64,000 bases of DNA from Tragulus kanchil (Eukaryota; Chordata; Mammalia; Artiodactyla; Tragulidae): assembly GCA_022376925.1 (NCBI GenBank), contig JAIOJX010000002.1, positions 43,609,501 to 43,673,500 of the forward strand. Reading direction: 5' to 3'. A model generated the notes under the pieces. That model searched no databases. It had not been told where the DNA came from and saw only the letters and a program-made list of their open reading frames with translations. Positions 45,425-58,505 of this stretch are shown in pieces; positions within the stretch are counted from its first letter, which is position 1; each line of letters begins with the position of its first letter. The translations under genes were made by a program, and so were the position numbers.

Positions 45425-47643
45425 CTGATGCTGGAAAAGACTCTTGAAAACCCCTTGGACTGCAAGAAATTAAACCACCCAATCCTAATGGGAATCAAAG
45501 TTGAATATTCACTGGATGCTGAAAATGAAGCTCCAATGCTTTGACCACCTGATGTGAACAGTGGACTCATTGGGAAAGACCTTGATGCTGGGAAAGACTG
45601 ATTGCAGGAGGATAAGGGAGACACAGAGAATGAGATAACTGGATCACATCACCAATTCAATAGCTATGAGTTGAACAATCTCATGGAGAGAGTGAGGCAC
45701 AGGTAATCCTGGCCTGCTGCAGTCCATGGAGTCAAAAGGAGTCGAACACAACTTAGTACCTGAATAAAAACAACAAGATAATCTTAGTAGTCTTCAAGTT
45801 CTTTTTTGTCTGTTTATGTATCCAGTTAAAAATAATATAATTGATGCATTGTGACAGGTAGTGTCTTCAGGTATGTGTTTTTTGCTCTCTGCCATCTTTG
45901 TTCTTTTGTCAGAGTACATGCCGTATTTTCATTGATTTACAACCTCAGTCCTAGTGATTTAAATTATTTAGATATTTTCACATAGGGTTGGATTCCCAAG
46001 AAACAGAGCAGGAAATTTAGTACACCAAGGAGTGCTTTTAAGAGTGATACTGTGAAGGATGCAGAGCAAATCTATATCAGAATATGGTCCTCGCTGGTGT
46101 CCAGCTTCAGGCTGATCTCTTAGGTAGCTCTGGAGAATGAATTGCAGCATGATCACGGGACAGGTCCTATTTACACCCATGTTAGTCAGTTATTGGCAGA
46201 AGGATGACCTAATGTGTGTGTTTGTGTGCATGCACACACATGTATGCACATGTGCACCAGAATAATCTTCAGGGAGAACACTCCTGTTTATATCAGGAAG
46301 TTCTCTGGAAAAGGCAATTTAGCCATTAGCCATGAAATTCTGGGAGCTAGTTATAGTGACCAGTAAAACCTGATCTTTACCACGGGCACTGACAGCATCC
46401 ACTGCCCTCACTCCAGCTCCATTAAAATGTTTCTATTTTACTTACTACTTAAGGTTAGTATGAAATAGTGTTCAGCATGTTCATGCGGTTGACTGATTTT
46501 TGTATGGATTTCACAAAACATGTTCACCCGAACCTTACTCCTGATGCTGGAAAAGACTCTTGAAAACCCCTTGGACTGCAAGAAATTAAACCACCCAATC
46601 CTAATGGGAATCAAAGTTGAATATTCACTGGATGCTGAAAATGAAGCTCCAATGCTTTGACCACCTGATGTGAACAGTGGACTCATTGGGAAAGACCTTG
46701 ATGCTGGGAAAGACTGATTGCAGGAGGATAAGGGAGACACAGAGAATGAGATAACTGGATCACATCACCAATTCAATAGCTATGAGTTGAACAATCTCAT
46801 GGAGAGAGTGAGGCACAGGTAATCCTGGCCTGCTGCAGTCCATGGAGTCAAAAGGAGTCGAACACAACTTAGTACCTGAATAAAAACAACAAGATAATCT
46901 TAGTAGTCTTCAAGTTCTTTTTTGTCTGTTTATGTATCCAGTTAAAAATAATATAATTGATGCATTGTGACAGGTAGTGTCTTCAGGTATGTGTTTTTTG
47001 CTCTCTGCCATCTTTGTTCTTTTGTCAGAGTACATGCCGTATTTTCATTGATTTACAACCTCAGTCCTAGTGATTTAAATTATTTAGATATTTTCACATA
47101 GGGTTGGATTCCCAAGAAACAGAGCAGGAAATTTAGTACACCAAGGAGTGCTTTTAAGAGTGATACTGTGAAGGATGCAGAGCAAATCTATATCAGAATA
47201 TGGTCCTCGCTGGTGTCCAGCTTCAGGCTGATCTCTTAGGTAGCTCTGGAGAATGAATTGCAGCATGATCACGGGACAGGTCCTATTTACACCCATGTTA
47301 GTCAGTTATTGGCAGAAGGATGACCTAATGTGTGTGTTTGTGTGCATGCACACACATGTATGCACATGTGCACCAGAATAATCTTCAGGGAGAACACTCC
47401 TGTTTATATCAGGAAGTTCTCTGGAAAAGGCAATTTAGCCATTAGCCATGAAATTCTGGGAGCTAGTTATAGTGACCAGTAAAACCTGATCTTTACCACG
47501 GGCACTGACAGCATCCACTGCCCTCACTCCAGCTCCATTAAAATGTTTCTATTTTACTTACTACTTAAGGTTAGTATGAAATAGTGTTCAGCATGTTCAT
47601 GCGGTTGACTGATTTTTGTATGGATTTCACAAAACATGTTCAC
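45425..47643 (+). repeat. Tandem duplication M, 1,116 bp
   Basis: Copies are 45425-46527 and 46541-47643. The filler CCGAACCTTACTC is a distorted form of GCCTTCAAACTC just before copy one. The unit covers the BovB 3' end and about 750 bases of unassigned flank. Confidence 0.95.
45776..46527. other. Unassigned flank with GT/CA-rich patch (repeated at 46892-47643)
   Basis: No gene or named repeat is recognised. A purine-pyrimidine alternating stretch at 46218-46260 (TGTGTGTTTGTGTGCATGCA and following) contains short palindromic CATGCACACACATG-like words. Confidence 0.45.
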
Positions 47644-48560
47644 AACCCTGATTATTGCAGCTGATTGTTTTGCAATATATGCGTTGCATGCTTTTAAAGA
47701 TTTCCAAATGGAATGAGATCAGGATGAAATAAAAGCACTGTACAAGCTATTTTAAATAGCAACTAGTAAATAAAAACATCTGGTAGATGATTAAGAGCCA
47801 CATCTTGAACCTCAGTGACAAAGATTGTGTGATGCACCTTTAAAGAGGAGCATATACATTAGCAGATTTTCAGTGATTTTGGTCTAACATGAAGCTCAGG
47901 AAATGTAGGCAGGAGGATGTGGAGTCATTCGGAGCTCAGTGGGATGAGAGGGAACAAAGTATGTCTCCCCCTGTTTTACTGATCTTTATGCTGTGTTCTG
48001 TGTATACTCTTTGTACAGATAGTTATGAGAAACCAGATATTACGTTCATTGACTATGAGTGTGACACTGACATCTGCTTGCCTTGACTTGACGCCTCTGG
48101 TAGAAACCACTGGGAATGCTTTAGACTATAATTTCTCTGTGGAAACAGTACAAGCTAAAATAAAAATAGCATCAAGTGTCTGAAACACCTGTGTAACCTC
48201 TTCTATGCCACGGGACAGCCACATAAACTGATTCTGAAAACGAAGTCCTCTAATCCTTGCTTCCCTTTGAAAGAAGAAAAAAAGAGTGATCACACAGGGT
48301 CCTGATCGCCTGTGAAGTTCTTATCTCTTGACTGGCCATCCTTAGATATTAGGGTGAAAAAAAAAAAACAAACCTTTAGTACCTCTAAATGCAAGAGCTA
48401 AGAGCGGGAATGTTGAGTGTCAGGAAATAACATTTTTCCATTCTCACGACAGCCTCACTTCAAAGGCCAAAGCAAATAAAACGTTTCAGTATCATTTTGG
48501 TAATGCGTATTTACAGCAAACCCCACTGTGCCTTTATGACTTTATTCAGTTTTCCAAAAT
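47644..48560. other. Unassigned single-copy sequence
   Basis: No named repeat. The 65-aa plus frame at 47889-48086 has no recognisable domain, and no splice or promoter context supports it. An A run lies at 48358-48369. Confidence 0.4.
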
Positions 48561-50731
48561 GAGATATAACTTGTTTTAATTGGTAAAACAGTGGGGGAAA
48601 TGACGTATGATGAATGTATTTTGTTGGAAATCAATTTCCTTTGTTTCATTAGATTGAATGCTCTGAACTAGGGAGTATTATTTTCCCATTTTATTTTTGC
48701 AAAACTGCTCACTGTTACAGCTCTATGGCTGTGGGTTCTGGATAACCTTCATTGGTTTTCTCTCCTACTGCTTACCTGTCTATGAGGACTTAACCTCACC
48801 TTTGAGGAGCAAGATGGCACCACCAGGAATGTAGAATAAACATGATGATTAAATAGCCCACATGCAGCAAGGAGGGCAATGTTTTAATAACAAATGTTGC
48901 TACCTACATACCTCAACAAAATGTAAACAAGTGGATAGTATAGTTATAGTAGCTCCATTTATGTTAATTAGACTGCATACATGCTTCATTGATTAAAAAA
49001 AAAATGTCCTGCAATGAAGCTCTGTAATCCTGGCACTTGAGCCTTCAATGCTATTATATTCATGGGTAACATTTGCCCTCTCACAATTTTTTTCTTTCTT
49101 TTGTAATACTTTTGTCGGAAAAAAGTCAGAAGTATGCCACTTCACATTCCTAGAGAAGCCAGAGAATCTGTACCTGCTGAGTTCCTCTGTGTTTTAGTTC
49201 CTTTCTCCTCAAATGAAAAATATTGACATGTTCCATTTGACCAATTAAAATCCATCTTAAGAGAATGGATTTTCTTTTCAGGTTACTACAAAACACATTC
49301 TCTGCTTTGATATTACCCATGAAAGAAAGCACCTGAGGGAAACAGTCACCAAAAGCTATTATTTATATAGAAGGCTGCATTTGGGGAAAATTAAAGATGG
49401 GAGAATCTGGTACTGTTCTGTGGGACACCTGATTGTTTCAGTAAAAAAGATCATGGTTGCAAAAATACAGATGATATAAAAAGACAAATCATAAAAAAAT
49501 TAAATACTGAGAAAGGGAAAACTATATTTGTAAGCTGATTAGAACCATTTAAAATTGTGTTAATTTGATTAAATAATACTATTATTTAAATATGAATTAA
49601 TCAAAAACTTGAAATAAAATAAGTAACTTAAAGCCTAAGTTTTAGCAAAAGGAGATATAACTTGGTTTAATTGGTAAAACAGTGGGGGAAATGACGTATG
49701 ATGAATGTATTTTGTTGGAAATCAATTTCCTTTGTTTCATTAGATTGAATGCTCTGAACTAGGGAGTATTATTTTCCCATTTTATTTTTGCAAAACTGCT
49801 CACTGTTACAGCTCTATGGCTGTGGGTTCTGGATAACCTTCATTGGTTTTCTCTCCTACTGCTTACCTGTCTATGAGGACTTAACCTCACCTTTGAGGAG
49901 CAAGATGGCACCACCAGGAATGTAGAATAAACATGATGATTAAATAGCCCACATGCAGCAAGGAGGGCAATGTTTTAATAACAAATGTTGCTACCTACAT
50001 ACCTCAACAAAATGTAAACAAGTGGATAGTATAGTTATAGTAGCTCCATTTATGTTAATTAGACTGCATACATGCTTCATTGTTTAAAAAAAAATGTCCT
50101 GCAATGAAGCTCTGTAATCCTGGCACTTGAGCCTTCAATGCTATTATATTCATGGGTAACATTTGCCCTCTCACAATTTTTTTCTTTCTTTTGTAATACT
50201 TTTGTCGGAAAAAAGTCAGAAGTATGCCACTTCACATTCCTAGAGAAGCCAGAGAATCTGTACCTGCTGAGTTCCTCTGTGTTTTAGTTCCTTTCTCCTC
50301 AAATGAAAAATATTGACATGTTCCATTTGACCAATTAAAATCCATCTTAAGAGAATGGATTTTCTTTTCAGGTTACTACAAAACACATTCTCTGCTTTGA
50401 TATTACCCATGAAAGAAAGCACCTGAGGGAAACAGTCACCAAAAGCTATTATTTATATAGAAGGCTGCATTTGGGGAAAATTAAAGATGGGAGAATCTGG
50501 TACTGTTCTGTGGGACACCTGATTGTTTCAGTAAAAAAGATCATGGTTGCAAAAATACAGATGATATAAAAAGACAAATCATAAAAAAATTAAATACTGA
50601 GAAAGGGAAAACTATATTTGTAAGCTGATTAGAACCATTTAAAATTGTGTTAATTTGATTAAATAATACTATTATTTAAATATGAATTAATCAAAAACTT
50701 GAAATAAAATAAGTAACTTAAAGCCTAAGTT
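48561..50731 (+). repeat. Tandem duplication N, 1,090 bp
   Basis: Copies are 48561-49641 and 49652-50731. The content is unassigned AT-rich sequence. Copy two begins with TTAGCAAAAGGAGATATAAC, a distorted match to TTTTCCAAAATGAGATATAAC at copy one. A further difference is a one-base change in an A run (48993 versus 50083). Confidence 0.95.
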
Positions 50732-50811
50732 AACCAAGGTATTAATACTTGAAGAATAAGAAGAGCCTATATCTAGTTGAAACATTATCTATGACATATT
50801 GTCATAATTGT

Positions 50812-50980
50812 AGGTTCCTAGGTGGCTCAGTGGTAAAGAATCTGCCTGAAATACAGAAGACACAGGAGACTCAGGTTTTATCCCTGGGTCAAAGGGCATG
50901 GCAACCAGGTGTAGTATTCTTGCCTGGAGAATCCCATGGAGAGAGGAGCCTGGAGGGTTGCAGACCATTGGAAGTGTAGT
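50812..50980 (+). mobile_element. Bov-tA SINE
   Basis: Sense: TTCCTAGGTGGCTCAGTGGTAAAGAATCTGCC gives the A-box region, ATCCCTGGGTCAAAGGGCATGGCAACC the body, and GAATCCCATGGAGAGAGGAGCC the tail. The B box is degraded (TCAGGTTTTATCC). Confidence 0.92.
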
Positions 50981-52788
50981 AAATAATTACTTCAAGGAGA
51001 AAAAAGTGGAGTTATTTTTATCTCCAAAATATTGGCAAGAAATTAATCTAAATGAACTGCTTATAAAATCAAAGTATAAGAGTATATTAGTATACAACCA
51101 AAGTAACAAAGTAGAATTTTGCTTATTTAAAAAGAAGTCTAAGTCTGTTAAACTCTACCTATGCACCTCATTCCAATCCTTCCTGGTTCTTTTATGTGCT
51201 CATTTCAACATCTAGCCACTTTCTCATTTTTTATTTCTTATTTTATAACTGTTCTTTCTCCAAAAACTCTGCTCATGATTCTTTAGTCTAAAATGATTTT
51301 CTCTTATTTTTTGTCTTTCACAGGATCTAATTTTTCTCTTCTTGTCAATTCTCTTGCTAGGATGGGTGATAATCATCTCTAGTATTTTCATCTTTACTAT
51401 CAGTGCTAAGTAAAAATCACAGGGAAATAGAGTTTTAAATAAATCAGCATTCACTTGTGAGAACAATGTTAAATTCTCTTTGGTTATGCCTTAGTTAACA
51501 ATGCAATTAGGCTGACTCTTAGTACCAGTAATCCTAAAATAGATTTTTTTATATGCCATTGTATGAGGTTTATTTTCTATAGCATGACCTATTGAACAAA
51601 AAGAAACACTAAGGAAAGCATAAGTGTACTAAAAATATAAGAGACAAGTGTGGCCTATAAAATATATATAAAAAATATGCCCTGGAGGGAAAGGCTTCAA
51701 AAAATACTGAGTTGATCTTCTGTAGATAAGAAGAGCTAAGTGTTGGTGACTAACCACCTGTAAATATGTGAAAAATTTTTAATAGGAAGGAGGATGTTGC
51801 TCGCTGCCCTCTGTTCTGCTGACAGTAGAAGAATGAGATTAAATTATAACCAGAGAGATTATGTTAGATTTAAGAAAAACACATTAGATTTGGAAGAGGG
51901 TGATATTCTCTAAAATGTATTATCAGGGGATGATGTAAAATAATCACTATAGAATGGGACACACTATTCTTTTTCTCAGATAGTCTAGGTAAAATTTTTG
52001 TAAACATAAATATTTGCTATAAATAATTGTTACTAGATGATTCTCTGCTTATAAAGTATATCTTAAAATATAATAATGTGGATAAAATGAAAATATAGCA
52101 TTTTAATTTTGGACAAATATTTTCTTTGCCTAGAGTACATTTTTTTTTGTTTTTTTTTTGCTCTTTCTTACCTCAGTCCCTTATGGTTTCTTAGCTGCTG
52201 ATTTATGTACAAATGCCTTAAGGTAGAAAGATTGATTAAGTGATCTTTTCTGATCCCTTCTAAGCTTTATTATTCTTTTTTTTTTTTTCAGCTTTCACAG
52301 TAGGATAAAAGCTTAACAGAAAAGTCCATGTTCTTCATTTTTTTAATTATCAAAGATCTATGAAAATACATGTTTTGATCCATCAACTACTACAGAAACA
52401 CTCATAGAACCATGAAGGTTAATATATTGGCTCAAAAATGCATTCCTTGGGCAGTAAGCTTATGGGTGGGGTTCTCTATTTCAGAGACAGTATTGGATTG
52501 AGTAAAAAGTCCCTTTAGTTTTTAAGTAAAAGTAACAGAGTCATTTTTCATTTTCACAAAGAGCTTATTGAACAACATATTCACTGATTTGTTTCACTGT
52601 CTTCTGTCATTTTTTCAGACCATTTCATAATTCCATCATTCCAAAACTTTTAATCATTTTGAGCAAAGAACTATTCCAAGTATCTTTTATAGTTTTCCAG
52701 GGAATGATTTATTATTATTATTATTGAGAGAATGTTGTAAAGACTGAAATAAATGGAAAATTGAAGGTTCAAAATCTGGTGAATTGAT
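50981..52788. other. Unassigned AT-rich sequence
   Basis: No gene or named element. It contains T runs at 52140-52159 and 52268-52289. The portion from 51825 is repeated by duplication O. Confidence 0.4.
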
Positions 52789-54168
52789 GTTGCTATTGTT
52801 ATTCAGTCACCAAGTCATGTCCAGCTCTTTGTGATCCCATGGATTGTAACACAGAAGACCTCTATTCCTTACTATCTCCCAGAACTTGCCCGAATTCATA
52901 CCCACTGAATCAGCAATGCCATCCAACCATCTCATCCTCTACTGCTTTCTTCTTTTGCATTCAATCTTTCCCAGAATCAGGGACTTTTCCAATGGGTAGA
53001 AGAATGAGATTAAATTATAACCAGAGAGATTATGTTAGATTTAAGAAAAACACATTAGATTTGGAAGAGGGTGATATTCTCTAAAATGTATTATCAGGGG
53101 ATGATGTAAAATAATCACTATAGAATGGGACACACTATTCTTTTTCTCAGATAGTCTAGGTAAAATTTTGTAAACATAAATATTTGCTATAAATAATTGT
53201 TACTAGATGATTCTCTGCTTATAAAGTATATCTTAAAATATAATAATGTGGATAAAATGAAAATATAGCATTTTAATTTTGGACAAATATTTTCTTTGCC
53301 TAGAGTACATTTTTTTTTGTTTTTTTTTTGCTCTTTCTTACCTCAGTCCCTTATGGTTTCTTAGCTGCTGATTTATGTACAAATGCCTTAAGGTAGAAAG
53401 ATTGATTAAGTGATCTTTTCTGATCCCTTCTAAGCTTTATTATTCTTTTTTTTTTTTTCAGCTTTCACAGTAGGATAAAAGCTTAACAGAAAAGTCCATG
53501 TTCTTCATTTTTTTAATTATCAAAGATCTATGAAAATACATGTTTTGATCCATCAACTACTACAGAAACACTCATAGAACCATGAAGGTTAATATATTGG
53601 CTCAAAAATGCATTCCTTGGGCAGTAAGCTTATGGGTGGGGTTCTCTATTTCAGAGACAGTATTGGATTGAGTAAAAAGTCCCTTTAGTTTTTAAGTAAA
53701 AGTAACAGAGTCATTTTTCATTTTCACAAAGAGCTTATTGAACAACATATTCACTGATTTGTTTCACTGTCTTCTGTCATTTTTTCAGACCATTTCATAA
53801 TTCCATCATTCCAAAACTTTTAATCATTTTGAGCAAAGAACTATTCCAAGTATCTTTTATAGTTTTCCAGGGAATGATTTATTATTATTATTATTGAGAG
53901 AATGTTGTAAAGACTGAAATAAATGGAAAATTGAAGGTTCAAAATCTGGTGAATTGATGTTGCTATTGTTATTCAGTCACCAAGTCATGTCCAGCTCTTT
54001 GTGATCCCATGGATTGTAACACAGAAGACCTCTATTCCTTACTATCTCCCAGAACTTGCCCGAATTCATACCCACTGAATCAGCAATGCCATCCAACCAT
54101 CTCATCCTCTACTGCTTTCTTCTTTTGCATTCAATCTTTCCCAGAATCAGGGACTTTTCCAATGGGTA
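51825..54168 (+). repeat. Tandem duplication O, ~1,170 bp
   Basis: Copies are 51825-52995 and 52996-54168, meeting at the three-base word GTA. The copies differ by one T in a T run near 51990. The right part of the unit contains the ART2A fragment, which is repeated again by duplication P. Confidence 0.95.
52789..52998 (-). mobile_element. ART2A / BovB 3' fragment (also at 53959-54200 and 55062-55303)
   Basis: GTTGCTATTGTTATTCAGTCACCAAGTCATGTCC and CAATCTTTCCCAGAATCAGGGACTTTTCCAATGGG are BovB 3' words in antisense. Only the second and third copies show its real end at GTGGCCAAAATATTGG. The first is cut by the duplication O junction. All three derive from one insertion. Confidence 0.85.
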
Positions 54169-56114
54169 AGTTCTTCACACCTGGTGGCCAAAATATTGGA
54201 AAATACATTGGATGGATCAAAACTTTCCAGACAAATTATAACAGTTTTTGTTCAGTCATCAAAGAAACATGTTGTTTTATGTTATCCAAATGGAAAATTA
54301 TGCATTTTCTCTTGACCAATTATGGATGCTTTTCATCAAGTGTTGCCTTCATTTGTTGTAGCTGGGGCAGTATTTATAGGAATTAACCATTTGGTTTCCC
54401 AGAAGGAGCTTATTACTGAGGTCTCCCTTCCAATCCCACCACATGCACATCACCTTCTTTAGAGGATGACCGGACTTCAGTGTGATTAGTGGTAATTTTT
54501 TTCACTTACCCTAAAACCTATTCTTTTCCATGTTATTATAAAATGTCCACTTTTTATTGCTCATCATAATTTGTTTTAAGAATGGAACATTTTCATTATG
54601 TTTAACTAGAGAATCACATGCAGAAATATGGTCAAGAAGTTTTGTTTGTTTGTTTGTTTTCTTTCTTTCTTTCTTTCTTTCTTTATTTTACATGTATGTT
54701 CCCAGATCATTCATATGCACATCCCTGGACCCTCCCCCCACCCAGTTCCCCCCCTCCCATCCCTCCAGACCATCGCTCCAAGTGGTTGTAGGTACTCCTA
54801 TTCCCCTAGCACAATGACAATAGCTATCTTTTCCACACATGACAGTATAGGCTTCCATGTTACTCCCTCTATGCCTCCCTCCCACTGTTCGGTCTCCACA
54901 ATGTCTTTATGTCTATTCTCTGTTTTTTCATGAGTTCACTGCGTGTGTTATCATGACCATCTTACTAGATCCCATATATATGAGTTAGTATACTATACTT
55001 GTCTTTCTCTTACTTCTTCACTGAAATGGAAAATTGAAGGTTCAAAATCTGGTGAATTGATGTTGCTATTGTTATTCAGTCACCAAGTCATGTCCAGCTC
55101 TTTGTGATCCCATGGATTGTAACACAGAAGACCTCTATTCCTTACTATCTCCCAGAACTTGCCCGAATTCATACCCACTGAATCAGCAATGCCATCCAAC
55201 CATCTCATCCTCTACTGCTTTCTTCTTTTGCATTCAATCTTTCCCAGAATCAGGGACTTTTCCAATGGGTAAGTTCTTCACACCTGGTGGCCAAAATATT
55301 GGAAAATACATTGGATGGATCAAAACTTTCCAGACAAATTATAACAGTTTTTGTTCAGTCATCAAAGAAACATGTTGTTTTATGTTATCCAAATGGAAAA
55401 TTATGCATTTTCTCTTGACCAATTATGGATGCTTTTCATCAAGTGTTGCCTTCATTTGTTGTAGCTGGGGCAGTATTTATAGGAATTAACCATTTGGTTT
55501 CCCAGAAGGAGCTTATTACTGAGGTCTCCCTTCCAATCCCACCACATGCACATCACCTTCTTTAGAGGATGACCGGACTTCAGTGTGATTAGTGGTAATT
55601 TTTTTCACTTACCCTAAAACCTATTCTTTTCCATGTTATTATAAAATGTCCACTTTTTATTGCTCATCATAATTTGTTTTAAGAATGGAACATTTTCATT
55701 ATGTTTAACTAGAGAATCACATGCAGAAATATGGTCAAGAAGTTTTGTTTGTTTGTTTGTTTTTCTTTCTTTCTTTCTTTCTTTCTTTATTTTACATGTA
55801 TGTTCCCAGATCATTCATATGCACATCCCTGGACCCTCCCCCCACCCAGTTCCCCCCCTCCCATCCCTCCAGACCATCGCTCCAAGTGGTTGTAGGTACT
55901 CCTATTCCCCTAGCACAATGACAATAGCTATCTTTTCCACACATGACAGTATAGGCTTCCATGTTACTCCCTCTATGCCTCCCTCCCACTGTTCGGTCTC
56001 CACAATGTCTTTATGTCTATTCTCTGTTTTTTCATGAGTTCACTGCGTGTGTTATCATGACCATCTTACTAGATCCCATATATATGAGTTAGTATACTAT
56101 ACTTGTCTTTCTCT
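53921..56114 (+). repeat. Tandem duplication P, ~1,103 bp, overlapping duplication O
   Basis: Copies are 53921-55010 and 55024-56114. The filler ACTTCTTCACTG is a blend of ACTTACTTCACT (end side) and GACTGAAAT (start side). The unit spans ART2A, the left mariner part and the L1 3' tail. Because it overlaps duplication O, the ART2A block is present three times. Confidence 0.95.
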
Positions 56115-56588
56115 TTTTGACTTACTTCACTTTTTATGATAGGTTCTAGAGCCAGCCACCTCATTAGGACTGAGTCTTCTGCATTTCTTTTAACAGCTGA
56201 GTAGTATTCCATTGTATATATGTACCAGAGCTTCTGGATCCATTCATTTGTCGATGGACATCTAGGTTGCTTCCATGTTCTGGCTATTGTATAGAGAGCT
56301 GCAATGAACATTGGGGTACAGGTGCCTCTTTCAGTTTTGATTTCATCAGGATATAGGCCTAATAGTGGGAGTGCTGGGTCATAGGGTGCTTCTATTTTTA
56401 GTTTTTTAAGGAATCTCCATATTGTCTTCCATAGAGGTTGTATTAATTTACATTCCCACCAGCAATGCAAGAGGGTTCCCTTTTCTCCACACCCTCTCCA
56501 GCACTTGTTGTCTGTCGATTTGTTGATGATGGCCATTCTGACAAGTGTGAGGTGGTATCTCATTGTGGTTTTAATTTGCATTTCTCTG
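54651..56588 (-). mobile_element. L1, antisense, 5'-truncated, inside the mariner; partly duplicated
   Basis: A (TTTG)n(TTTC)n tail (54641-54686; again 55744-55790) precedes the antisense 3' UTR. In the second copy the element continues through the ORF2 C-terminus to about 56588, where a minus frame (56069-56629, 186 aa) reads [43 protein letters not shown], the cysteine-rich C-terminal region of L1 ORF2. That frame is long and clean, so the insertion is fairly recent. Its last residues read into mariner sequence. Confidence 0.9.
56069..56588 (-). pseudogene. L1 ORF2 C-terminal fragment
   Basis: Minus-strand open frame holding the zinc-knuckle-like C-terminal segment (C-W-R-G-C-G then H-C-W-W-E-C) and the conserved [33 protein letters not shown] stretch. 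It is only the last ~170 residues of ORF2, which is over 1,200 aa when complete. RT and endonuclease are missing through 5' truncation. The frame extends to 56629 in non-L1 sequence. Confidence 0.9.
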
Positions 56589-58505
56589 ATTGTTTGTTTT
56601 TTTAATTCACTTAAGTAGAAGCAATACATTAAAGCAGTTAACTAACCATCCTAGTGTAAATGATTTTCAACACTTGATTTGGATATTTTGGGTGTGTTGT
56701 ATATCTTCTGTATGTTCTAATGTAGATTACTCTCAATTAATATCTCCATTTGCTCAGTATCAACTTCAACTGGTCTACCCAACTGTGAAGCATGGTCCAG
56801 TAAGATAGCTCCAGCACAAAATTTTGCAAACAGCTTTTTTTTTTTTTTTTTTTTTTGATTTATTTATTTTTATTTTGGTGGGGGTTGGACAGGGAGGGGA
56901 GCAGGAGGGCTACTTCTATTGGTATTTCATTTGTCTATTTTCGTCCATCTTTGCTCTTTGGCCCGTGTGGGCCTCCCATCGCAGTCGCCTCTGTTGTCGC
57001 AGAGCACCGGCTCTGGGCGCACGCGCTCCAGAGCTCCAGCTCGGTAATTGGACACATCAGTCCAGCTGCTCCGCGGCACATGGGATCTTCCCAGACCAGG
57101 GATCGAACTGCCGCCCCTTGCACTGCAAGGCGGTGTCCTTACCCACTGGACCACCAGGGAAGCCCTGCAAACCGCTTTTGACATGTTAGATCAGTCACAG
57201 TACCTTCTCCGTACACTGCAGAATTTCTTTTTTTCATCTCAGTTGTGCTTTTACCTTTCTTGAAATAATAAAATATGATATGCTAAAAATATTGCTTCTC
57301 TTCCATCTTCAATATTAATATTTCTATATGAAAATGTACCACTTATGTTTTTTTCACATGTACACTATGACAACCATTACAGTATAATTGTTTTACATGA
57401 CATTAAAGATAATGAAGTGCTGTTAAGCCATCTTGTGAAAAACCTGAAAAAATTAAAGCAAAAAACATGAATAGGGTTTTTTTTTAAGATTCAGCTTAGG
57501 GTAATTTACATTCCCACCAGCAATGCAAGAGGGTTCCTTTTCTCCACACCTCTCCAGCACTTGTTGTCTGTCGATTTGTTGATGATGGCCATTCTGACAA
57601 GTGTGAGGTGGTATCTCATTGTGGTTTTAATTTGCATTTCTCTGATTGTTTGTTTTTTTAATTCACTTAAGTAGAAGCAATACATTAAAGCAGTTAACTA
57701 ACCATCCTAGTGTAAATGATTTTCAACACTTGATTTGGATATTTTGGGTGTGTTGTATATCTTCTGTATGTTCTAATGTAGATTACTCTCAATTAATATC
57801 TCCATTTGCTCAGTATCAACTTCAACTGGTCTACCCAACTGTGAAGCATGGTCCAGTAAGATAGCTCCAGCACAAAATTTTGCAAACAGCTTTTTTTTTT
57901 TTTTTTTTTTTAGATTTATTTATTTTTATTTTGGTGGGGGTTGGACAGGGAGGGGAGCAGGAGGGCTACTTCTATTGGTATTTCATTTGTCTATTTTCGT
58001 CCATCTTTGCTCTTTGGCCCGTGTGGGCCTCCCATCGCAGTCGCCTCTGTTGTCGCAGAGCACCGGCTCTGGGCGCACGCGCTCCAGAGCTCCAGCTCGG
58101 TAATTGGACACATCAGTCCAGCTGCTCCGCGGCACATGGGATCTTCCCAGACCAGGGATCGAACTGCCGCCCCTTGCACTGCAAGGCGGTGTCCTTACCC
58201 ACTGGACCACCAGGGAAGCCCTGCAAACCGCTTTTGACATGTTAGATCAGTCACAGTACCTTCTCCGTACACTGCAGAATTTCTTTTTTTCATCTCAGTT
58301 GTGCTTTTACCTTTCTTGAAATAATAAAATATGATATGCTAAAAATATTGCTTCTCTTCCATCTTCAATATTAATATTTCTATATGAAAATGTACCACTT
58401 ATGTTTTTTTCACATGTACACTATGACAACCATTACAGTATAATTGTTTTACATGACATTAAAGATAATGAAGTGCTGTTAAGCCATCTTGTGAAAAAAC
58501 CTGAA
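56444..58505 (+). repeat. Tandem duplication Q, ~1,056 bp offset
   Basis: Copies are 56444-57448 and 57502-58505, separated by 53 bases of low-quality-looking filler. The left half of the filler (AAAATTAAAGCAAAAAACATG) is a distorted form of what follows copy two (CTCAATATGAAAAGACATG). Copies differ by dropped C's (CCC to CC, ACCC to ACC) and by T-run length. Confidence 0.95.
56835..57165 (-). mobile_element. CHR-type SINE in the mariner (duplicated at 57891-58221)
   Basis: Antisense, starting with a poly(T) and GATTTATTTATTTTTATT and ending CCACTGGACCACCAGGGAAGCCC, the reverse of the SINE head. Near-perfect target-site duplications are TGCAAACAGC at 56825-56834 and TGCAAACCGC at 57166-57175. 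The mariner reads straight across. The 121-aa and 108-aa frames over it are chance frames of the SINE. Confidence 0.93.

Larger units (their letters stand above)
40600..45775 (+). mobile_element. BovB LINE, nearly complete but inactive, with two SINEs and a duplication inside
   Basis: From about 41110 the BovB body is clear: GACAAAATGTGGTCCACTGGAG, then the endonuclease region (TATGCCCCAACCACTAATGC at 41895; ACATGGACATCACAAGATGG at 42504), the RT region (minus the damage, QGCLLSPGLFNVYAEY at about 44890-44945) and a 3' end at ACTTAGTACCTGAATAAAAACAACAAG. The ~500 GC-rich bases upstream share the reading direction and are probably its 5' UTR, so it would be one of the rarer BovB copies not truncated at the 5' end. 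The YADD region near 45006-45020 has an indel and other frameshifts are present. A Bov-tA (41528), a CHR SINE (42037) and duplication L enlarge it. Confidence 0.85.

Noticed and set aside
46218..46260. Z-DNA or hairpin regulatory site in the GT/CA-rich patch
   Set aside because: Alternating purine-pyrimidine words are common in mammalian DNA and nothing nearby indicates a promoter or gene.
47889..48086. 65-aa frame as a small gene
   Set aside because: It shows no domain, no initiation context of note and no exon signals, and is within chance expectation for this length.
56824..57189. 121-aa and 108-aa arginine- and alanine-rich frames
   Set aside because: They lie fully within an antisense CHR SINE flanked by target-site duplications and recur wherever that SINE does (also on the minus strand at 41965-42318).
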